Shown: in pieces, positions 22,401 through 34,499 of the stretch
Position numbering within the stretch: position 1 is the stretch's first letter
How the letters are laid out: every line of letters begins with the position of its first letter
NCBI GenBank assembly: GCA_017591395.1
Contig: WEDG01009072.1
Coordinates: 97,501-161,500 of the forward strand
Reading direction: 5' to 3'
Length of the DNA: 64,000 nucleotides
Source: Schistocephalus solidus
Lineage: Eukaryota; Platyhelminthes; Cestoda; Diphyllobothriidea; Diphyllobothriidae
The notes under the pieces: generated by a model
Told to the model about the DNA's origin: nothing
What the model saw: the letters and a program-made list of their open reading frames with translations, nothing else
The model's database searches: none
Program-made: the position numbers and the translations under genes

Positions 22401-25231
22401 AAATTGACAGAAAACCCGTCTCTACCAGGCTAAAACCGATGTATGGTGATCGCTCACTAAAGGTTTCAGTGTAGGTTGACTTGAAATAACCTGTCGTAGA
22501 CCAACGATGTCATTGGCATTAGTTTCCGAGACCAAGTAAGCTGTTGTAGGCAAAAGATTCCATCGGAACCAGTCCCCGAAGCGGAACTTACACCGCCGGA
22601 AAAGGAACAAGGGCATGGACAGAAACAGCCTTGGTCTGTGTTGGACACAAAAACCAAAATAAACACCCCCTACTTTCACCAAATGACTAGGTACTTAAAA
22701 GAACTATTCCGAGTTGAGTTATCATACTGCGTTCTTGCTACACTTTCTTGTTAAAATCACAGCTCCGTTGTCCGGGTCCGATCATTCTGTGCTATAAGAC
22801 CTTCCGCAAATCTATTCCACTTCTAAGCGTGTGCTGCTGACCAAATCTGAGAGGGGAGTTAAGGTTTGTGACACGTCTTCACAAAATATTTGTTCGCTCC
22901 AGACTTCTATATCTTGCACTCTTTTGGTTTTTCTCAAGCAAGCAAACATCGAATCGTGCTTTAAATATCCTACACCATTTTTTAATTAATTTTTAATATT
23001 TGCCTTCCACTTGAAACTGCTAAATGAAGACCTGACATAATTTCTTCTCCATTAAACGGGTCAACGTGACAGTCTAAAGGATGATCGCCAGGCTGAACGA
23101 GTGGTTTCCTTGTTAGATTTTTGTCTCTTCTTTCCTTTCTTCCTTTCCCCTATCTTCTGTTGAAATTTGAAGGAATAGCACTTACTGGCCCATCCAGCTC
23201 ACTGGAAAATTTTGATTTCGATTTAGACTCCTTAAATTAAACTCATTCTTACTCCCTATGACTCCAATCTACTCTCAAACTACATTTCCCAGTTACCATG
23301 AGTTTCCTCTCCTGTATCTGCGGAAAAAGTGGGAAGTAACCTTCAAAAGGTTCATTGAAGGACGGATGTCAGGCCGGAGGATGTCTCATCATTTCTCCTT
23401 GCAGCTTGGTTTTATCAGATAGCCCCTGCACACCTCATTTAAACGTCTTTCATGGAATCCAAGATTCCTGATGTCCGATGTACGGCAAGAATCACTTCTA
23501 TCCCTAAAAACGAGTCTACTAATTTTAGTCATTTCTTCTATTCTCCTACTCTTTCGCATTACTGAAGCTTGCCGTAAGGGTTGCCTTATGTATTACTATG
23601 CCATTCTCCTCCAATTTTTTTGATCCGTGCCTTGCCATGCCTAGTCGATTGGTCTACTCTGCTGCATAGTCTATTGACAAGGGTTGCCATACATACCCCC
23701 TTGTATTTCATCACTCCTACTCCGCTTTCAGTAATGCCCCATGTCATATCCTCCTAAGCAAAACGTCCACGTGCAGTCCGTCAAACTGTACTGTCTGTTG
23801 CCTTGGATATTTTTTTCTTATAGCCGTCAATTCGTCCAATGTATGCGAAAATCCACTGGCTCTTTCAATAAATTGGTAGTCTTTCAAGGTTCTATGTCAG
23901 CTCTTCACTTCATCTCCCTCCACACTATTGACTTCAGCTTGCCAAAGGACTGTCTGTGTGTTATGTAAGCTAAAGAGAGTGTTTTTGGTCACCCCCTTAA
24001 AAATCAGCCTCATCTTCAGTTTCTACAGGACGGCTTGGATCATGGTGTTGGAAAATAAGCTCATCGTTACCAATCAGAAATCAGACTAGTGTGTTTTCTG
24101 ACTTTGACCCTGTCACCGTCCTGAATTCCTGAACAGTCTTGTCAACGAGATACCTTCATTCCGGTACCTTAATGTTACTCTGACATCAAATATCGCATTC
24201 TCCCTTCATAGCAAAACCCATTTTCACTATAATTCGTAAAGTTGGTTATTACAGTCGTCTTTTGCGTTCATACCACACACTTTAACGCCTACTCTGGAGG
24301 CTTTAAAATGCCTGGTTCTCCCTCTCATTATTTATTGTGTTCCTGTTCGTTTAATTCTTTGTTTAAAAAGGTTGCGTTGCTTTTAAAAAAATTTTCGGTT
24401 GTTGGGCGTTCTTAGGTAATTTTTGTATTACATGATAATATGAAGAAATCTTAAAACGGTCGGAGAAGTCGCTGATTGAATTCTGGATAAGGTTTTCCAT
24501 CACCTTTCTACTGAGTTACTTGCTGCCAAGTCTTTCCGTCTCATGCGCCGTAGCTTCCGATATCTCTGTTACCATACATCAGCATTCCAGCGTTCCGTAC
24601 TCCCAGTTACGGCATGATAAATTACGTATTAAGAGATATAAATACCAACAATGAGGCTCTAACTGTTTCCCGTAAGAGACTGGAGTCATCTTTGCTGAAG
24701 AGTTTGAATGATACATTCAAAATGAAGCGTATTCCTCCCTCTCACACTCATACCTTTTGTTTTACACAGCAGTGCTCGCTAATTTGATCGTAGTACAGAT
24801 AACTGAACGGGTTTGGGAGCCTGGTGGGAAGTTGCTGAATGACCAGTCTGTTTACAACCCTAAACTCTGTCGTGCACACTAGCCAGTTAACCAGAAGACA
24901 CCAGCATGTCAAACAAAACATGACATTTGGGGTGCTTTGGCAAGATTAACGCATGCTTACAACCCACGTGGCTTGTGTAGGCAGCTACTCTCCACACGCG
25001 CCAGCACGCCGGCATAAAATTCCCGAATCCTGCATTAGCGAGATTGGTCCGTTTACAGAGACAGTAATAATCATAAGTCGACTGACTATCTGGGAGCAAT
25101 CTGACAGTTTTTGTGTATTCAATGTGCCAATCACCCAAAGCATAGGCGTCTAATAAAAGTATTTCCTTGCGACCTGAATGCTGTCATCGACCTGCAACAA
25201 AGGTAACTATTGCACGCGACTCAAGTACTTT
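22401..25231. other. Intergenic DNA, no gene recognised
   Basis: The stretch at 23040-24760 is conspicuously C/T-rich on the + strand and could be the antisense of a decayed element. Its longest frames (such as 23741-23968) have no family motif. No RNA gene is seen. Confidence 0.5.
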
Positions 25232-25285
25232 TAGTCTGGTAGAGCGCTAACTCTCTCTAATCCCACCGAGGCCGCCGGGTCAAAC
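25232..25285 (+). mobile_element. Ser-tRNA-like SINE fragment
   Basis: TCTGGTAGAGCGCTAAC followed by AATCCCACCGAGGCCGCCGGGTCAAA matches the two ends of the head of the 32276 copy, with the middle (anticodon arm and variable region) deleted. Confidence 0.6.
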
Positions 25286-26309
25286 GAAAACTCTTACGAG
25301 GTTTTCCTGACTGAGCAGTGATTGGAATCGTATTTTTTTGCTTTTACTTGCCTCCAAACGTAGGACACAGTGAGTAGGTAGATGGTATTTTGCCAAAATT
25401 GAAATGCGAGGAAATATGAAAAGAGCTAAAGTATGCAAACAATTCTTGGCAGGAATCACTTGATCTCCATAAATCCCTCTCTGTTGATAGTTCTTGGGGC
25501 GAATCCTTGCAATACGACAAGCAAAACTGGTGAAGCTTTTGATTTGAGCCACTAAACTTCCGTGCGTGAGGTGAACAAGATTGGAAAATCATTCCTGTGT
25601 GGAAATTGAGTTCCGCATTTATTGTCTAACGAATATCGCCAAGGACATGTACATTGTTGAAATTTTTTGCTACAAAAACGTTTGAGGATCCTTTTTGAAC
25701 AGGGTTATTACTACTGACGAGATATAAATACGTTAAAACAACAATATGCATGATTGCTGATGCAGGTTTTCAGAAGCAGAGCAACTGAGCGTACATCCAA
25801 AATGTCAGGTGAATTAAGTTCTTGCCCGAGCGAACGTGTCTTCTTCTTCTCGATATGCACGATTGTCAGTGGATTAGCTGTGGGAACTGACTAATTCTGG
25901 AGCCAAAAAGTGTCCATCCATAAATGGACCACATTAAGTGTAAAGTTGGATACTTGGGGGTCAACATCGCTGCCTCCCACCAGACATTTCGCTGTCTTAA
26001 ATTCTGTCTAGGGAGAAAACTTCCTACTTATGGGAAAAGAAAGATAATCACCTTTCAATTTGACTATGCTCAGGCCCACATTTTTAAGTTTAGCAGGGCC
26101 GCGGTGAAAAATTTTATCCATCTCATTTTTTCTGACCTTGTTCTTCCTGATTATAATTTGTTCCAAAGTTTGTACAACTAGTTTGCTGGACTTAGTCAAT
26201 ATGCTTCGATTTACCATTTCACTTTGAAGGATCGAATAATATTGCAGAACATCTTCTAAGGTATAAAGTAGATTTCTTTCCACTTGAAATATCTTGGACT
26301 CTTCAAGAA
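25286..26309. other. Intergenic DNA, nothing recognised
   Basis: AT-rich; short overlapping open frames on both strands without motifs. Confidence 0.5.
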
Positions 26310-28145
26310 AAAGCCTGTAATCCGAAAGCAGCCCATGCTGCGTCCTTCAAAGTTTAACGGCAGTAAAGAAGCGACTGTTCTTAAAAAGGTGGTGCAGTTT
26401 GGTTAAGAAATTCGTTTAATATTATATTGTTTATATGTTTTGTTAGAAAGGTGGAAAAGTTTGGAAACGTGAAAAATCAGTGTAACTATGTAAAACTTTT
26501 GGTTTAAATGTACAGGAAGCCTATGTGTGCAAAAACCTGTGAATAATACAGCATAAGTAGAATTACTCATGAGAATAATCCTTTTTAGAGATTTTTACAT
26601 ACAAATTGTTTCAGATAAGGGAAAATGTAAAGTATATCCGTTAACAAACCAGCCTAACTATCGAGTAACATGGGTTCGCGAATATTCAATGTCTTTCCTT
26701 CTGTTTCTGCATTGTTTGAGATGTGTTTTACTTGAAAAAACATATCTTCGCTGGATTGTGCCGATAGGGACGCGAGAGGAATAAAATATGTCATAAACTC
26801 ACATGTCGACAGGCCAGCCAATGGCTACTTAGTTTAAAGAGACTTGTCATTTGAAGTTGTGAGTATACCATTGTGTGCATATTACAAGGACGTTTCTTTT
26901 GTTAAATTTCTTTTAAGTATTTTGTGTGTTCAATTACGATGAATTTCAAATCGTCCTTGAAATAGTAGAAAATACTTTAAGATTTTCCCTTCTTACGGTT
27001 GATTGGCCATAAATGCAGATTCTGGTTTATATTTTAGCAAAAGCTTCTTAATAAGATAATTTTAAAAGCAGTTACCGCAGTAATGCGTTTTTAGATATTT
27101 TTTCTAATGCAGATGGCCGCGTAGGTTAGATTTTTAGACTCACCTAAACATGAAAACCCTTGGTGAGAAAAATATATGCCCACGTTACAATGTGGCAATT
27201 AATATGCCTTAGAACAACTAAATGACTTTCTATAATATATTAACTTTTTAAAAAGCGCTTTAATCAAATATTTCCTTTTCGAATAGCTGCGTACTTTACC
27301 TTCTTTAAGGTAAAGTCCCAGTAAAAATTGGCAAAATTTACCGTATTTTAGACCTCCCTGGAAATATTTGACAGATTTTTGAAATGAATAAACTGGCTTT
27401 TCCTTTCCTATTAGATTGTTTTTCGCTATATCCGTATACTATTAGGCCCTTTTTAAGATTTCGAATGCCCAATAGTGTCCGAATATCTAATAAGATTTTG
27501 CGAAAATTGTTTAGCTTCTGCCCGTTCCGTTTTAAGTTTAAATAGTAGTTGACAGTCGACCGCAGTTAGAAATCGTCTGCACATAATTCGCGTACGGTGT
27601 GTCAGAAAAGTTATGGTATGCCACGGCTTAGAAATGAGAATGTGTTAGCGATCCGAAATATCGGTGTGTTAAAACATACTGCAGTGACAGAAGTTTATTC
27701 CTGAGTTTTATGACACAAATATCACAAATTTAAAAACTATTTTTTATTGAAACCACCCTGGTTTCCACTAAAACAGTGTTTTTCTCTTCTCTGCATTTAC
27801 CTGATTTTTGAACGCAATACTAACTTTTTCATTCTCTGAAATGATATATTTAAAATGCTCTCAGTTTATATTAATGCTCCTTTATAATACAACACGCACA
27901 AACAGGAGCCTATGATCGGGAAGATTCAATAGCGTAAGCAAACTCCTGGTAATCAAGAAATGTCTGATTTGGCCCCATTTGGCTCCGTTTTACCTTCAAT
28001 AAACAGATCTGAACTGAACTCTTATTTAGTAAAAAGCTTTATGTGCCTCAAATCAGTTCAACTGACAGGGTAAACACCCTCAAATGGGTGCCATACAACC
28101 ACCACCAATTTCGATCGCAATGCTTTATGAGTTAGGTAGTCTACT
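26310..28145 (+). repeat. Unnamed interspersed repeat, copy B
   Basis: The best full-length partner of copy A. It begins near GTAATCCGAAAGCAGCCC..GCTGCGTCCT and ends near TTTATGAGTTAGGTAGTCTAC. It lacks the MITE found in copy A and so gives the empty site (ATATTTCCTTTTCGAATAGC near 27268). It contains an ACTTTACC/GGTAAAGT hairpin at 27293-27316 whose left arm is kept in copies C and D. Confidence 0.75.
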
Positions 28146-29984
28146 GTGTCTGTGGGCAAATATGTCTGTGCCCAGTAACTGTTTCTAATTCACATGATGG
28201 AAAAGTAAGGAAGTCCGATTCAACTTTACTAAGTAACGTACTAAAAGACTGTTCTTAGGGGCTAATTTTGAGATGTAAACATAACAATTAAGAACTATTG
28301 TGGTTTCAAAATATAACAGTTTACATTCTTTGTTGGCTTTGTATCAAATTGATCATACTTTTGGGTGTCTTAATGCTTCCCACTCCTGTTTTTACATTGC
28401 AAAATTCACTCTAACGATATCACGTTTTTCAATAGAATGAGTAAGGGGATAATTATTAGAGAAGGATAACACTACCGACAAAGACTAGGGGAAATTGGAA
28501 TGGACATATTTGACTTATAAATCTTCATCATTCACCCACATTCACACCCTAGTTTTCCGATCTCTGAGGCTCGAACCCGTAATCAGAGCCAAGGACACCA
28601 TTCGTCGCGTATTTATAAGTAGTGAAAGGGGGGCTCTTCGATTATCAAAACCATTTTTTATTCAGTTGACCTTTTGAACTCATACAGTATTCCTCCGTCA
28701 GGGATAGAGGATTGAAACTAAGCAAACATCAGTGATATCAGTCAGCACGGTGCAGGTTTCTGTAGGCCGCGGCCAGGCGGACATGACTATTGCCTGAATT
28801 CTCATCAGAGGCCCAGGCTTCAATCAATTCGCGTCTAGCCTTGGTTCTGGTATGGGCAATCATCTTCGTGACTGCGAAGGTGTGAGCAGTCACTTGAATG
28901 TAAAAATTCGCCTCAAGACGAGTGCGTGTTTTCGAAATAATTCTGATACCCAACATCAGTGCTAAACATTGGTACTACTACAGAGTCTGCGACTTACACA
29001 GCTTTCAATTCTAAACTTTTTTAGTAAAGGATAATTTTCTGTATTATGACCGCTTAAAGTTGACTTCTTGTAAAATATCCCCCGAAAAGAACATAAAATA
29101 TTCATTAGTTAATGCAAGGTTCTCTGGGGTCATGGTCAATACTTCTGCCCGGGGAGCCAATGGAAAAGCTGAGTAATGTCAAAGTTCGAGGAAGAAGACA
29201 AGAGCCATTTCTAAGCTAAGGATTAACCATGAGTTATTCATTTAGTACTTTATTAAAGTTTGCTTTTTTGACAGACTTAGGACGTTTCAATATTGTCAAT
29301 GGAAAAATGTATCCCTCATTAACACAGTACCCGAGATAGCATGGGTTCTTATAAAAAGTGTGGCTTGCATTCTTTACACATTTGTTGTCTCAACTAAAAA
29401 TAGGATATTTTTATAAATTCAGTCGTAAATGCGAATGGCAATGGGTCATTCAATTGCTTGATCAAAAATTATTCGCCTGGCTTCCTGTGATCGCACTCTA
29501 GTCTACCATCACAGGTGAAGACAGATAAGATGATGACGCTTCATCTAATAAAATCAGTGACTATTACATTCTTCGCAAATTTTGTATTTGGTGGGAAAAT
29601 TACTTCACCATCCACATTCCACCTTATTATCGATTTTGGTTATTAGCGTGAGCACTATGCAACTCGTTTGTTCGCAAAGATTGCCGATAGAAGTGGCGTT
29701 CATGCGCATGACCAATTCCTCTTCCTAGTTGAAGTCTTACCATTAACCCGGGAGGGGAGAGATTTATTCATTTTCCGAGGGACCGCAGGTCAGCAAAAAT
29801 GACCCACGCCGTTCGCGACTCATGCGGCTATAGCCCGTGCGATAATTTCGACCTCAGCAAACTTGAAGATTTAACGGGGACACGTCAAGTAAACCGTGAC
29901 TTGACAGTTGACAACATTTTTCCCCCTTCTCCTTCTGCTCAACTCTCACTCCGCCGTCCCTTTTTCCCATCCTTACTTTTGATG
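28146..29984. other. Intergenic DNA, nothing recognised
   Basis: AT-rich, short open frames only, no repeat match inside the window. Confidence 0.5.
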
Positions 29985-30062
29985 GGCTTTCGGTCATTCT
30001 TTTTCAGAGTAGTCCTCCAGTTTTTCTGACGTACTTGCATTTCCAGCAAGTGCATAACATCC
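29985..30062 (-). pseudogene. Penelope-like GIY-YIG endonuclease fragment
   Basis: On the minus strand CTCWKCKYVRKTGGLL followed by a stop corresponds to the C-x-x-C...NYVGETGGLL segment of the remnant at 10562-10954. DNA words AGTCCTCCAGTTT and GACGTA.TTGC are shared. It is a short, decayed copy. Unlike the 10.6 kb copy it keeps the two cysteines. Confidence 0.6.
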
Positions 30063-30288
30063 AGTCGACGACACTAGATGTAAACTGTCATGTTAGCCGC
30101 AGTTTCACTTCCTTGTTTGGCGCCTGCTTTAGAATTCCATCTTTGTGTAACATCACTCTGAATTTGCTAGAGAAGGCAACTGATAGTTTCCAAGAACTTC
30201 TTAGCGTAATGCTACTTCCCTCAGCGTTTTTTTCTCGTATGCAAAGCTCAGCCCCCTGTTTGCCTAAATTTCTCTCTTTTTTCACCTT

Positions 30289-30400
30289 CACTGATGACAG
30301 GGTTGTGTGTGAATCCAAAACACCGGATGAATGAAATTCTTGTTGCAGCTATGGTGTCGCCTCTGCTTCTCAAGTACTTCCTAGAACTCACTTTTTACTC
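30289..30400 (+). mobile_element. Penelope-like terminal repeat
   Basis: CTGATGACAGGGTT, GTGTGT loop, GAATCCAAAACACCGG, ATTCTTGTTGCAGCTATGG and AAGTACTTCCTAGAACTC follow the family order. Box 1 CTGATGA is intact and box 2 has lost its G. It is opposite in orientation to the endonuclease fragment 230 bases to its left. Confidence 0.7.
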
Positions 30401-31246
30401 ACACTCAACCTAAAAACCAATGTGCACCGAAGGTCTGGACATTTAATTTGTTCTATGACTCCAATTTTTACCCGAAACGCATCAGCCTTCCTGCAAACTG
30501 CTTCAAAGGGATCTAATAGAAGGAAGGGAGGGAGCTTGGGGTACATTCACTAGGTATCGTCATGGCAAAATTAAAAACTTTTTGTCGCTGGATATGAAAC
30601 GCTGGAAAATCTCCTTAACTATGCCCTCGAACACCGACATTTACTTGGATGCGGTCGCAGTCTTGATTAAAGGACTATGGATCCCTGTTAGTTTCACACA
30701 GAAACATACTTCCAGCCGCCTGGTAGTTCACAGTCGGAAAAATGCCACCATTGATATGGTGGGCACGTTTTCCATTTAGTATTCATGTTTTTCTGATAAA
30801 ACGTTGCACGTGTTACCGAGAAAATTCAGAAAAATTCTATTTTGCACTCTTTTTGCGGGGAAGAGACCGTAGGTAAAAAAAGAACTTGGTATGATCTTAA
30901 AAATATTCACCACTCTCCATGTTAGTCAGGACGATTTCTGCTTGTTCCCTTGTTTAGCGTAAAGACAACTCGTTCATTTCTTTATGTCTGCAGCAAGAGA
31001 CTCTTGGTTCTCAAACATATTTAACGATAAGATGAATGACGATTTAAAAACAGTGAGCAGTAATACTATTTTTGTGCATATTGATTTACACGAAAATTCC
31101 CATTGGCATCCCAAGAACTGTAATTAGAATAGGCCTAAATTCTTCAAAAACAATTTTATTATACATTTTTGAATCTGCAGATCCCGTTGATCTTCAGGCA
31201 AATGCGAAATTTACACGAAATATTTAACTTTGAAAACTGTCCAACA
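30401..31246. other. Intergenic DNA, nothing recognised
   Basis: Only short open frames; no motif or repeat match. Confidence 0.5.
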
Positions 31247-31254
31247 TAGGATTC

Positions 31255-31507
31255 GGTAAGGATGCCTTGTGTGGTCGCCTATCCAGGGCACGGGAATAGA
31301 AACCGCCCACAATGCATGTGGTGTTGGTCAAATGCCAAGGATATTAGGTCTACGATTAAGGTGAGAGTTATTGTTAGGTTTAGGTTTGAGATTAAGGTCA
31401 GAGTTTTTGGTTAGGGTTATGATTAGGCTTAGGTCGCCTATCTTAAGCGGGCGGGGTGGTTCCTATTCCTGTGTCCTGTGTAGGCGGCCACACAAGGCAT
31501 CCTTGCC
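31255..31507. mobile_element. MITE copy 2, with 8-bp target-site duplication
   Basis: Ends GGTAAGGATGCCTTGTGTGG and (reverse complement) GGCAAGGATGCCTTGTGTGG extend inward as inverted repeats through CGCCTA....GGGAATAG. Flanks TAGGATTC (31247-31254) and TAAGATTC (31508-31515) match at 7 of 8 positions. The interior is degenerate TTAGGG-like. This 253-base copy is the shortest and its ends agree best. Confidence 0.92.
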
Positions 31508-31515
31508 TAAGATTC

Positions 31516-32275
31516 TGTGGTTGCTAAAGTGTTAACAAATAGACGTTCACTGCATTCAGTTATCCGGTGGATTTTGGCTGTGATCGGTTCCACATTGCCT
31601 TGAAATTTTTACGTGGCATCTTAGTCGAGATGCTTATTAATGCATGCCTCGTCTGAGTGCATTACCTCCAGGAATTGGTGACACTTCCTTGCGGATGAGG
31701 CATCAACGATGTGGGTTGTGTTACCTTGGATAAGTGGTCTCGTCTTCCCACCGCTAGCTGAGGTTCATGTATGCGGCTGGATAAAGATTTTTCCATTTTC
31801 GCTACGATGTACTGCAGCAAAACTAATAGACGGTATTTTGTAGGCAATTTTTTTCCTGTTGAAATAGCCAACCCTGTTTTTAGTGCGCACAATCTGAGTG
31901 AGCAAAGTTCTTATAGAGTTGTGCACTTTCTGTATTCGACGCTTTTTAGCTGTCTTTTTATGAGCTGAAATACACTCATTACATGTGAGAGGGTTCGCCA
32001 ACTCGTTAGTTTTGGCGTCTAAGTGATCGTTGCTTTTGAACTACCTTCGTCTTTGAATTTTTATCGCCACATCCATAGACGAATAAAATCAGGAGAAAAT
32101 CTATTTATGAAACCCATTTTAAAAAGTTTTTTCCTTTCCCTTTGATATATCCATTCGCTGGAACAGTGAGTTTTCGCTCGGATTTCAAGTTGTTAATACA
32201 GTTGCGTTTGTGAGATATGGGAAAGCTATACCCAGAATTTTCATTATTATAAAACATTCGGATCATCTTAACTTT
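31516..32275. other. Intergenic DNA, nothing recognised
   Basis: Overlapping minus-strand frames at 31662-32001 lack recognisable motifs. Confidence 0.5.
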
Positions 32276-32394
32276 CACTCAGTTGGCTAGAGCGTTGGCT
32301 GTACTAAAGCCTTCACCTTGCTTGCGTGGGTTCGAATCCCACCGAGGCCGCTGAGTTTTTCACAAGTGGGTCAAAGAAATTATTCAAATCTGCC
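32276..32394 (+). mobile_element. Ser-tRNA-like SINE, best-preserved head
   Basis: CTCAGTTGGCTAGAGCGTTGG (A-box region), GGCTGTACTAAAGCC (anticodon arm), a 16-base variable stretch and GTGGGTTCGAATCCCAC (perfect B-box arm) give a class II tRNA outline, closest to tRNA-Ser. It continues GAGGCCGCTGAGTTTTTCAC..GGGTCAAA, which every copy shares. The anticodon loop and lost 5' acceptor strand argue against a working tRNA. The body beyond TCTGCC is missing. Confidence 0.85.
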
Positions 32395-33517
32395 AAAATC
32401 CTCTACTAAATCTAAAGTATCATGAACAACGTTCTATAGCTGTGTTGACTTGTTTGGACAAAGGTACAGTAAGTAATTTAGGTTTGATTGATGGTGGCGA
32501 TATGAAACGCTCCGGAAAATATTGAAAGTTTTATTTTTTTAAACAGCCAAAGACGTACAGTAGGTTGCCTAATTAATATAATCCGATTCACTTACGCTAC
32601 CTTGTAGCAGCCAGTCAAAGTGCATCCACAAGCACACTAGCCTACTAATAAATAACCTCTAGTTGAAGGAACATGTAAAGTAAGTGTAGTATATGTAATA
32701 ATTTTTCATAAAATGTTAACCTTAATTCAAAAATGTGTTTTCGATTAGAAATGATTACTTAGTAGATTTTTAATATTAATTAACCTGCAGCATAATCTCT
32801 ATATCTGTCAAATCAGGAGCCTGGCTTTTCACCGATCCTTTTTAGGCCACCCTTAAATATTTAAATGTCAGCGCACCAAATTAATTAGTAGGAATTTTCC
32901 CCTGGCGTTTTATTTCTCCTAAAAAGTAAATATATGTTACAGAAAGCATACAAAAAATAGTATTTCGTGTACTCATTTGATATCAACTTACGTTTCCCTC
33001 AACTTTTGTACAAAAAGTGAGGGTATTTTTGGTTTTTAAAATGTTTCTAATTATGAACATTTTGAAACACTTAAATATCCATTCATAGAGCAACTAACTT
33101 GTCCACTTATTTATAATACCTGTAAATAATTCAACATCTTCCTCGTCTACTGCAAAATTTTATGAGCCCTATATGCCTCCTTTTTAACAGCGTATAAAAA
33201 TGTGTGATTTTCCTTACACGGAAGATCCACGGTTTTAGCTTCAAAACTATGAATACAGGTTAACATGTAGGCATTAGAATTATTCAGAAACCGAAAGTGT
33301 TATTTAAACCGATAGGTAACATTTCACATACATAAAATTTGAGAGAAATGCAATTTTCTACCAAACGCGCATAATAGTGGTATGCTGTTCATAATTTTAA
33401 CGAATAAGGGCATCTAAAATAAATGAAAATGTCACAACATATAAGTAAAGGTGATTGTCGAAACCTGCTATTAATTTACCTGATAATTGAAATTCTCGTT
33501 CGAATCCGTTACGTACG
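32395..33517. other. AT-rich noncoding DNA
   Basis: No gene, RNA or repeat recognised. Confidence 0.5.
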
Positions 33518-33630
33518 ACTGTTTCTGATCGTGGATTTAGGTGGGAACCCGAAATATCAGGCCAATAAACGCCGTGTTTCACCGATCACATCTTCTTCTG
33601 AAATGCTTCCTGGAACTTGCCTCTTTACTG
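33518..33630 (+). mobile_element. Penelope-like terminal repeat
   Basis: TTTCTGATCGTGG, stem-loop, GAACCCGAAATATCAGGCCA, ATAAACGCCGTG, ACCGATCACATCTTCTTC and GCTTCCTGGAACTTGCC match the other copies in order. Box 2 GAAA is intact; box 1 is altered. Confidence 0.8.
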
Positions 33631-33971
33631 GGTGTAGTTTTTGCAGGTTAGCAAACCAAAGCTCTTTTAACGGTCAGCATCGTGGCCTAACTGAAATAAC
33701 TTTAGATTGTGCTGAGCGATAAGTTGTGTTACAAACCAACCTAAATAATCATTTTTTAACCAAAAGCACATTTCAGAATTGCAGTTAACAGCTCACAAGG
33801 TAGCGTATCCACTTTAGACTGGGAAAAGTTAGAGGCTGGAAATTGCCATTGTATAAGTTAATTTGAAATGCATAATATGCCAAAAGTGGGATAACAGGAT
33901 GAAAGTTGATTATTATGAGTAAATAAGGACAATAACCAACTTAATGAAACTGCATGACATTAATTGATGAA

Positions 33972-34046
33972 AGTTCACCGATCGCTAACGGATCTCACTC
34001 GTCCCGTTCCGCCTCGGGGCTCACCCTCAGCATGAGTGGCAGAGCG
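33972..34046 (-). mobile_element. Arg-tRNA-like SINE tail fragment
   Basis: TTCACCGATCGCTAACGG, CTCACTCGTCCCGTTC and GGGGCTCACC are the reverse complement of the SINE 3' end. The tRNA head is absent. Confidence 0.75.
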
Positions 34047-34320
34047 TTTACAATTGCATTTCTCTCCACAAATTTCCATTTCATATCTTCCAGCGATTAT
34101 GGTTATGTAAGCTATGGCACGCAGTTAAGTGTGTAGTCTCTTATTCTGTGTTTCAAACGGTTTTTGTGAGGATTCCATGATCTTTTTCCATTTTGTACTA
34201 TTCGCGACAACATTATTTAAAGTCAAATGAACTTAGTTTGCTTCCACGGATAAGGATGTCATAAGAATTAAAATCTCTATAGATTTAAAACAGGATGAAA
34301 GCCATTCAGTGACTGAAGTT

Positions 34321-34480
34321 AAAGAAGATAAAGAAGAAGAAGAAGAAGAAGAAGAAGAAGAAAAGAAGAAGAAAAAAAAGAAGAAGAAGAAGAAGAAGAA
34401 GAAGTGATCACAGGAACATGGTATTTATTGGCCTGACCTTTCGGATTCTCTCTCGAACACATTATCAGAGACAGTGGTAG
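34321..34480 (-). mobile_element. Penelope-like terminal repeat with expanded (GAA)n
   Basis: On the minus strand: CTCTGATAATG, GTTCGAGAGAGAATCCGAAA, GGTCAGGCCAATAAATACC, TGTGATCAC and then a TTC array (34323-34404) exactly where other copies have TCTTCTTC. The microsatellite therefore seems to have grown from the element's own sequence. Confidence 0.85.
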
Positions 34481-34499
34481 AAAAGGGTTGACAGATGCA

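Noticed and set aside
32276..32394. A genuine tRNA-Ser gene
   Set aside because: The B box is perfect, but the 5' acceptor strand does not pair, the same head recurs elsewhere with a fixed downstream GAGTTTTTCAC sequence, and the anticodon loop is altered. It is a SINE.
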